Origin: Solea solea | Lineage: Eukaryota > Chordata > Actinopteri > Pleuronectiformes > Soleidae | DNA: 64,000 nucleotides | NCBI RefSeq assembly: GCF_958295425.1 | Contig: NC_081147.1 | Span: 6,221,290-6,285,289, forward strand | Reading direction: 5' to 3' | Shown here: in pieces, positions 57,116 through 64,000 of the stretch | Layout of the letters: every line of letters starts with the position of its first letter | How positions within the stretch are numbered: the first letter of the stretch is position 1 | Made by a program: the position numbers and the translations under genes | The notes under the pieces: generated by a model | Told to the model about the DNA's origin: nothing | Seen by the model: the letters and a program-made list of their open reading frames with translations, nothing else | The model's database searches: none

Positions 57116-57599
57116 TTATTATTTATTTATGGGGATTCAAATTGAGTTCTGAAGGCATGTTGTAAAACTGCTGAGTTTTAATAAAAGTTTTGTTTTGCTG
57201 CAGCTCTGACTCTGGTTTTATTTAACATATTAAATAAAATGATTTTGCTAATGTGAAAAACAAAATTTAACTGTAAAAACATTCAACAACAACATATTGT
57301 ATTGTATTGTATTAATTGTATTAACAGCTATTTACTGGCAACTTTAGTTGCCAGGTAACCTCTGTAATTTGAATAGAATATAAGATAATGTTGTAAACTA
57401 GATTACAATTAATAGTTGTTTTTCCAAAAAAAACAACAAGAAATTGCTGTAATTTATATACAAGAAAAACCTGTAAAAGTTATCCTGTAATTTACTGTAA
57501 TCCTTTTTACAGTAATTAACAGGAATTTTAAAATACTTTACTGGCAACTTTTTTGCCAGGTATTTACTGTAAATTCTACAGTCAATTTGTTACAGTGTA

Positions 57600-60126
57600 G
57601 ACTCATGGACTCTTGAATTTCCTTTGCGATCAACTAGTGTTTTTATGTTATGTTCATGGTCATTTTAATGTGAGTTTGGAAATGTTATAGTTAGGTTAAT
57701 TATTTAATGCATTCATTCAAATTTAATTATAATTGTTTTTACTTTTATGTATGAGTTGCTGATGCAATAGTGTCTTCCCTAAAAATATCAAAAGTATGGC
57801 AGTATTTCATGTGAATGAATCGAGGGAGTACATTGTTCTGATAAAAGTCATGTCATCATTTAGTTGGAACTAACAAAATGATAACATGACAACTAATGAT
57901 AACTAAACTAACTAACAACTAAGTTGTTGTTTTTTTATTAAGGAAATTCATTTGTTTGAAAAATATTGATGCAATTTTATTTATCATTGATAAGGTAATA
58001 ATTTTTATCATTTACATTGTTAGTTATCAAATGGCCAAAACAACTCCAGGGTAAATATAAACTCTTGTAGCTAAAGACGGTCAGTGAGTTGTTTTGTGAT
58101 ATATATGTTATTAGGTCACTAACATATTCATAATAGATTATTAGTTGAGTATCAGAATAGTTATTAGCAGCTGTAAAAATACTTTTTTAAAAAATACTTT
58201 TTAATGTGTTATTTATTATTTTTTGTTTCAATAAGTAGTTATATGCAACTGAGTCGAAAACACTTTTTCTGGTGAGAAGGTTTGATGATGTCCTTACCGC
58301 CAGTAGTTACAGCTTCAGCTGCAGGCCTTCATTTTCCTCTGACATGGGCGGGATTTTTGTTGGGGATGTCATCTTGAAAACACATGCACAAAGAAGTTGT
58401 ATACATATTGCAATTCTATACAATTGTTATATTTGTAGATAATAATTTGACGTTGGTTATTAATTTTATCGTGCTTAACTACTTTGTACTTACGTCTGTT
58501 GTCGTCTAAATCTTCGTTAATTGTGATATATGTCATAGTGATTGGCTCAATCCGCCAGCAGGACCGTTCCATATCCCTTCGCAGATAGGTGATTCCCATC
58601 TGTAGACTTTATGTCTGTGCTTTGGCTTGACAGAAGTGTGACTGGGTCACAGAAGGGAGGGGAAAACATGAAATATACCATTGTTCCACCAGAAAATAAG
58701 AGTATTTTTCCACCAGAAAACGTATAATTATCGTTCTTAATGGAAGAGTATTTACCTCCGTTAATTGTAGGATGATCCGCTATTACACAGTGTTTCCGTT
58801 TTTTTTTTTTTTTCATTTTCATAGTTTCACTTTACTTTACTTGAAACTTTGAAAGTAAAACGATGTAATTGAACGAATCATTTAAAGTAATGTTGCCACA
58901 TCTTCTGTACATATTGTGCTTCAGTTATATTTTGTTTAATGTAGTTTAAATCACGTGTTTTTCGTTTATGGTGTGCATGAACCTCCTGTCTGCTAATGCA
59001 GGGCTTAATATCTGTACATATTAGCTCCAATTATCACGGTTAAAGGCAGATGAGAGTAACTTAAATGAGACTAATATTTACACAACTACAGCTTCTAGTA
59101 TGCATGTTTTTCTGTTTGTATTTATTTATGTAGTTTGAATTAAGTTTTTTTTTTCGTGGTGCATCTCTTGTCTGCGTCAGGCCTCAGCTCCATGGAGCTT
59201 CATTTATTCCACGTTAAACACAAATAAGAGTGATTTAAATTACTTCTTCATTCTATAACACAGCTACAGATCCTATAAATATGTAGATAATGTATTTTTT
59301 ATGTCGTCGTTTTTTCTTCAACTTTAAATGATGTGTTTTGTTAATTGGCTTTTGTTGTGCGGTATTTCGATCATTTTATTTATGATTATTTTGCATTTGT
59401 AACTTTAAAAAAACAGAAGGCAATTTTACATTTTCTCAGTGTTGGTGTTTTACTTAATGTTTTTGATGAATGGGCATTTTTTTTATTTTCTACCATTAAA
59501 TTTACATTTTCTTTTTTGTTTATCATTTAAAATTTTGTGTTGTGTGGCTGTGTGTTACTGTCTGTTACTCTGCGTGTGACATTGTTTTTGACTTTGTTTG
59601 TGACACTGTGTGTTACTGTCTGTGGTAAGACTGTCTGTTACTGTCTGACACTGTGTTTGATTGTTTGTGTGTGTGTGTGTGAGAGAAACTATGACTTTTT
59701 TCATTTGAAAATGTGTTGGAAGTGTGTGGAAATGTTTTTTTCCCCCAATTTTGAGTAATTGTGTTTTGTGTGTGTGTGTTTTAATATATGTCTGTGACTG
59801 TATGTGTGTTGAGAATGTATGTCTGTGACTGTGTGTGACACTGTGACTCTTGAGTGTGTAGTGACAGTTGGAAATTGCTTAGCCAGGTGTAACTTGAAAG
59901 AGTGTGTTTATGTGATAATTAGAACTGGTGCAGTTTGTTCTAGCTTTGGTTTAATTTGACTTAATTTAAGTTTTTACAATTTTTTTGTTCTCTCAAGTGG
60001 ATTGAATCACCAGTGACATCACCAAGCAATACATTGGAACAGGAATTGGTTTAAATTATTTTCATTGATTAGATCATTTAATACAACTGTTTTCTGCAAT
60101 ATACTAGTTAATTTTTTTTGTGTGAG
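57600..60126. other. AT-rich stretch; possible minus-strand exons at 58310-58615 and a GT-rich run
   Basis: On the minus strand, one frame across 58613-58547 reads STDGNHLSAKGYGTVLLAD, like the terminal Asp-x-x-His block of SGNH hydrolases, and a GTAAGT donor follows at about 58492. Another short ATG exon (58373-58308) ends at GGCG/GTAAGG. Neither connects to a full gene. From 59535 to 59870, tgtgttactgtctg-like words repeat. Otherwise nothing is recognised. Confidence 0.35.
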
Positions 60127-60820
60127 ATGCCTCGTCTCAAGGGCCACAACCGTTCCAGTGCGGCCAAGAAGAGGATGGAGAAGCACCTGGCTGCAGTGGT
60201 GGAGTCTGCGCCCCGGAGCTCTACCAGCTTCGTGCCACCGGCTCCCGGTCCCTCACGTATGTAGTCACCTGTTTTGTCATTAAGTGTTTTCTTTAATGTG
60301 TGTGGAAACTGCTCATGCTCATTTAAGTTTGTTTTTTTCCTCTTTGCATGTGTACAATGTAATTGGAAGATGTATACTTTTATTTTAATGTTGTTTCTCA
60401 TTTTAACAAGGCCGAGGTACTGGTCGTCGCCACCGTGTGAGCACCTGGCCAGTTTCAACTCTGACTGGCAGGACTCACAAAGTGGTCATCCCGGCCGAGT
60501 CACCTGACAAGAAGGTATTGTTGTTTCAAAATTTACAAACACAGTGATTTGATGTGATACAAAATGATTAAAATTCTCAAAAAAAATATTTTCCATTGTT
60601 CCAGTTTGTTCTTCTTGTCGGGGATTCCCACCTGCGCGCCATCGTTGATGGCATCATGGACTTTCCGGACGAGTTCCTTTCCTTTGGTGCCATGTCGACG
60701 CCGGGGGCCTGTACCAGGGAGCTGACGATCGAGTTGGTGAGTGCAGTCCTCCCCAGAACACCTGACCTTGTCTGTGTTCTAGCCCCCAGCAACGACCTGA
60801 CTGCCAGTAGGACGAGGCTG
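60127..60820 (+). pseudogene. Three exons of an SGNH-hydrolase-like protein
   Basis: Exon 1 (60127-60256): MPRLKGHNRSSAAKKRMEKH, basic, then a Pro/Ser linker. Exon 2 (60411-60514): GRGTGRRHRVSTWPVSTLTG. Exon 3 from 60605: [16 protein letters not shown] with the GDS nucleophile block of SGNH/GDSL hydrolases, [11 protein letters not shown] and [13 protein letters not shown], fitting the block with Asn. Introns are phase 1 and phase 0 and the joined frame is open. The domain is cut after about 75 residues by a frameshift near 60816, without the C-terminal Asp-x-x-His block. I recall similar modules in fish mobile-element proteins. A host gene is not excluded. Confidence 0.55.
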
Positions 60821-60822
60821 CA

Positions 60823-62205
60823 GTGGACTTCGAGAAGCTCCTCACCAGTGCCTTGTCTCGGTGGCCGAAGGACACTTGTCTTATGCCTGTAGATATTGGT
60901 CAGGAAGCACTCGATCAGTATTTTGAGGATGTATTGAATCTGGCTCCAGCAGAAGGTAACAGCCCTGTGAAGTTGCTTTCTAATCATGAGAAAGAAGCTA
61001 AATGTTTTCCAGTGTTGTTTCCACACGGACATTCTGTGTTTCATGACAATAGAGAGCATCGTTTAACATTGTCACGTTACCTTAAAGCCCACATAGACCG
61101 GAAGCTCCAATTAACGCTGCGGTTGTGTGTGTATCTGCGTCATTACCTCGTTTATGAAACCCTAAAGCTTCAGAACGTACAGTTCAGCCACTGCTGAGAA
61201 AATAGTGTAGTATTGTTTACCTGGGCTCTGCGAAGCGGATCGGCACTTCCGTAGTTTGATGTCGTCATCAAAAATCCTCACCACTCCTCTCACCACCATA
61301 GCGCCTCCCGGTGCGGGCACTAGTCCAGGCACATCCGGTTGCGTACATTCAACCGCAGAAGAAGAAGAACTAGTCTTGTTGTAGCTGCTGAGATGCAGAG
61401 CATCCACCGTGCCAGAGGGGCAGCTGTGTATCTGAGAGCTGGCCTATCTATTACGTCACTTCCAGGTACCTGGCCAATCACAGTACAGTAGGAAAGCTCT
61501 CGTTGGCTGGCCAATCACAACATAGTCCACGTTCTGGGGGTGTGGTTTTGGTCTGAGGAGATATTTTGATCGGCTCGTTTGCAGCGATTAGGAGGATTTT
61601 AACCATGAAAACAAGTTAATATATGTAAGTAGACCTCCATAACTAACATATATGTGTGATACAAGCATTCTATGTCGCCTTCAATAATCAGATTCTCCAT
61701 GCTGATGGTAGGTTTGCACAGAATGTGGAATATATTTTTTTTGCACAGTACATGTCAGAGTTGGAGCAGGTTGTATCGAATGTGACCATAGCTTTGAGGA
61801 AAGGCAAAGGAAGTCAGGTTTGTAAGAGAGTTAGAGATGTAGTGAATAATGAGGAGTCTTTAAGGAAGTTGTTAGAGTTTGATGATGGTTATCGTTTCCT
61901 TAAGCCTATTAGAGGCACTCCTTCATTTTGGCAGGCAGCGCAGCGTGATCTACTTGCTTGTGTGCGTCAGCTTGGTGTTCCCACTTGGTTTTGTTCGATT
62001 TCTGTGGCAGATATGCGCTGGACTAATTTACTTCGTAGTATTTTGAAACAGGAAGGAAGAGAACAGACAGCTGAGGAGTTGGAGTGGGCAGACAGGTGTG
62101 AGTTGTTGCGTCGTAATCCAGTCACTGCGGCGAGAATGTTTGATTTTAGGTGGCATTGTTTTTTTGAAGGAGGTCCTTATGTCTCCTTATTGGCAAAATA
62201 AAGGA
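60823..62205 (+). pseudogene. Helitron Rep protein, N-terminal domain (split by MITE D)
   Basis: The part before the MITE is [34 protein letters not shown] and HRLTLSRY. The part after is ILHADGRFAQNVEYIFFAQY, MSELEQVVSNVTIALRKG, WQAAQRDLLACVRQLGVPTW, FCSISVADMRWTNLL and ARMFDFRWHCFF. This is the N-terminal region of animal Helitron replication initiators (rolling-circle transposition). Upstream it is continuous with the end of the SGNH segment ([11 protein letters not shown] joins DTCLMPV), so a deletion fused the two. A frameshift at about 62160 breaks the frame. Confidence 0.8.
61086..61680 (-). mobile_element. TTAA-target MITE, copy D
   Basis: Flanked by TTAA (61082-61085) and TCAA (61681-61684). 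It matches the other copies in inverted orientation and lacks a short segment near 61553. It keeps an 81-codon MDALHLSSYN ORF (61407-61162 on the minus strand). Inserted in the Helitron Rep coding region. Confidence 0.9.
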
Positions 62206-63026
62206 CTATTTTTATTGTGTTGAATTTCAGCAGCGTGGGTCTCCACATGTTCATTGCCTGTTGTCGGTCGAGAATGCCCTCTTAATTGACAAAAACACAG
62301 ATGAAGAGGTAGTTGATTTTATTGACAGATATGTTACATGTGAACTACCCTCTGATGATGACACATTATTGGACATTGTGTCATCTGTGCAGATGCATTC
62401 AAAGCGCCACTAAAACGTGTAAAAAGAACAATACAGTCTGTCGGTTTAATTTTCCGAGGCCAGCATCTGCACAAACATTTGTTAGTCGTGTTAAAGTAGA
62501 TGAGGAGATAGTTGCGTGTAAATGTGAAAAAAGGGATCCTACAGAGACTTTGTGTCTCAAATGTAAAGAGCGTGATTTTGCAGAAAGAAAGGCTCGTAAT
62601 GTAAGGGCCCATGACATTTTGGAAGACATTAAGAAGGCACTTTCAGATGAAAACCAGAGTTTTGATACAGTGGAGCAGTTGTTTGAAAGTTTAAATATAA
62701 CTCAGGAAGCATTTGAAGATGCATACTGTCGGACAAAAGTTGTGTTAAAGAGGCAGGTGAAAGAGGTTTGGGTTAAACAGTATAGTAAGCAACTTTTAAA
62801 ATGTTGGTATGCAAACCTGGACATCCAGTTTGTGGTGGATGCTTATGCATGTGTGGTGTATATTATTTCGGACATTTCTAAGGCAGAAAAGGAAATGGGT
62901 TTGTTGTTGGCAAATGCACAAAAGGAAGCAGCTAAGGATGGAAATGTTAGTGCAAAAGAGGCATTGAAGAAACTAGGTGGTGTTTATTTGCATAATAGGG
63001 ATGTGTGTGCTCAGGAAGCAGTGTAG
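62206..63026 (+). pseudogene. Helitron Rep catalytic region
   Basis: The HUH motif is in FQQRGSPHVHCL (about 62229-62264, metal-binding His-x-His). A Cys-rich part follows (CRFNFPRPAS, ACKCEKRDPTETLCLKCKER). The tyrosine block reads VVDAYACVVYIISDISKAEK (about 62836-62895): the first Tyr is there, but where a second catalytic Tyr is usual (YxxxY...SK) an Asp stands. The frame is open from 62313 to 63026. The HUH part is in another frame, separated by a shift near 62400. Confidence 0.75.
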
Positions 63027-63029
63027 AGG

Positions 63030-64000
63030 TTGACCAACATGCCTCTAAAGGAGTGTTCTAGGAAGGTCATGTTTGTAACAGGGAACAATGTAGTTAAGAT
63101 GAGTTTGCCTTTGAATGTGTTAAAACAAAGGGCAACTACAGATGACATAAACACTGATGAGATGTGGATGACAAGTTTAGTTGACAAGTATAAGAACAGG
63201 CCCAATGATAGCACGTTTAATGACATGTGTATTGCAGTGTTTGCGTCGGAATATCGTGTTTTGAGCAAAAATGAAAACTGTAAAACTAAGATTGAGTTAA
63301 AAAATAATCATGGTTTTGTTACAAAGAGAGTCAGAACACAACCTGCTGTCGTGCGTTATGCTCTGTTTTCCGAAACAAAAAGTCCTGAATTGTTTCATCA
63401 GAGTAGATTGCAGTTGTTCATGCCGTATCGTGTTGATGATCAGTAAAAACCGGAGGATTTTGAAACGTTCCAGCAGTTTTATGAGAATGTTTTAATAACT
63501 GCACCAACTGGCATTGCTGCATACAATCTGAATGCAGCAACAATTCACCACACATTTAGCATTGGAGTAGATGTACGCTTACCATACACTCCACTGGGTG
63601 AGGAAAAAATCAATTCTCTTCGTGCTAAATTCAGTGATCTGCAAATTTTGATCATAGATGAAATTTCAATGGTAAATCCCAATCTATTGGCATATATTCA
63701 TGGTAGATTACGGCAAATGAAACAAAGTGGAAAGCGCCCATTTGGAAACATTTGTGTCATTGCTGTTGGAGATTTTTACCAGTTACCTCCAGTTAAAGGA
63801 AAACCACTGTATGTTGAGGACTTGAATATTGACTTGTGGTCTTTGTTTTCAGTTGTACAGTTGACAGAAGTAGTCAGGCAGAAAGACACTGTGTTTGCAG
63901 AGTTGTTGAACAGGGTCAGGACTCATAGAAAAGGGACAGCTATGTTAAAAAGTGATGTTGAAATTTTGAAACGTTGTGAAACTGGTGAAGTCAGCTCAGC
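63030..64000 (+). pseudogene. Helitron Pif1-type helicase (runs off right edge)
   Basis: After an inter-domain stretch (KMSLPLNVLKQRATTDDINT, RYALFSETKSPELFHQ, FMPYRVDD, stop at 63445) the helicase begins at LITAPTGIAAYNLNAATIHH (motif Ia, about 63493), ILIIDEISMVNPNLL (motif II, about 63649), VIAVGDFYQLPPVKGKP (motif III, about 63758) and LTEVVRQKD (motif IV, about 63865). Pif1-like SF1B helicases unwind DNA during rolling-circle transposition. The GxxGxGKS Walker A that should precede motif Ia is absent: FYENV runs directly into LITAPTG. The C-terminal motifs are outside the window. Confidence 0.85.

Larger units (their letters stand above)
54589..57597 (+). mobile_element. CACTA-like (CMC) element, 3.0 kb, TA duplication
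   Basis: The left end CACTGTAACAAATTGCTGTA (54589) and right end, reverse complement CACTGTAACAAATTGACTGT (57597), are inverted repeats that continue with ctacagtaaa/tttacag words. TA flanks both sides (54587-54588, 57598-57599). CACTG termini with a 2-3 bp duplication fit animal EnSpm/CMC elements. The interior has no recognisable transposase and is therefore non-autonomous. Sub-terminal tgtaattt/acagtaa repeats are dense at both ends, as expected for transposase-binding sites. Confidence 0.75.

Noticed and set aside
58547..58613. SGNH terminal block on the minus strand as the missing end of the SGNH gene at 60.1 kb
   Set aside because: It lies on the opposite strand upstream and lacks flanking coding sequence; kept only as a weak note.
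6929..61680. piggyBac assignment for the TTAA MITE
   Set aside because: TTAA fits, but the AGGYGACATMGA ends are unlike piggyBac CCY...GGG termini and closer to the TTAAAGG ends of T2/Kolobok.
1..64000. CRISPR arrays, bacterial operons, ribosome-binding sites, rRNA
   Set aside because: Spliced genes, retroelements and SINEs show vertebrate nuclear DNA; repeated units seen are tandem minisatellites without spacers.

Overview
This looks like teleost fish nuclear DNA. It has AT-rich non-coding sequence, spliced open reading frames with GT/AG borders, and a mixture of transposable elements typical of fish: L2-, RTE- and CR1/Rex-like LINEs, Ty3/gypsy LTR elements, Tc1, Harbinger, CMC/CACTA, a Helitron, TTAA-target MITEs and tRNA-derived SINEs. 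I found no convincing intact host gene. Almost every recognisable coding stretch belongs to a mobile element and is broken by stops, frameshifts, deletions or nested insertions. The species cannot be read from the window.

Layout. 1-1.05 kb: two LTR pieces; on the minus strand one has a tRNA-Pro-type primer site and the first 16 codons of gag. 1.06-1.63 kb: RTE LINE tail. 2.0-7.6 kb: a minus-strand CMC (CACTA-like) transposon with C2H2 fingers and a transposase, followed by a SAM-domain partner ORF that overlaps it by ATGA. It is interrupted by a GC-rich MITE, an L2 tail and a TTAA MITE. 7.86-12.2 kb: a Ty3/gypsy element with integrase before reverse transcriptase (Gmr1-like order), also hit by the TTAA MITE. 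12.8-19.2 kb: LINE pieces, a third TTAA MITE and a five-exon Harbinger-type Myb/SANT gene. 19.7-24.2 kb: a decayed chromodomain gypsy element with both LTR ends. 26.6-30.5 kb: a complete DNA transposon with 6-bp TSD, about 235-bp TIRs and a six-exon integrase-like DDE transposase. 30.9-46.4 kb: LINE, SINE, Tc1 and LTR fragments, a repeat array, and a TTAA element with a THAP-like remnant. 46.6-48.7 kb: a long inverted repeat. 49.9-52.4 kb: a long L2 LINE. 54.0-54.5 kb: three phase-compatible exons of an unidentified gene. 54.6-57.6 kb: a 3-kb CACTA-like element with TA duplication. 60.1-64.0 kb: SGNH-hydrolase exons joined to a Helitron Rep/helicase, again split by the TTAA MITE.

How the parts relate. 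The window is a nest of insertions whose order can be read. The TTAA MITE entered the CMC zinc finger, the gypsy integrase and the Helitron Rep domain. In each case removing it with one TTAA copy brings the flanking reading frame back into register, so those hosts were in place first. The strongest candidate for a little-described system is the 26.6-30.5 kb transposon. Next come the CMC/SAM overlapping gene pair and the SGNH-Helitron arrangement.
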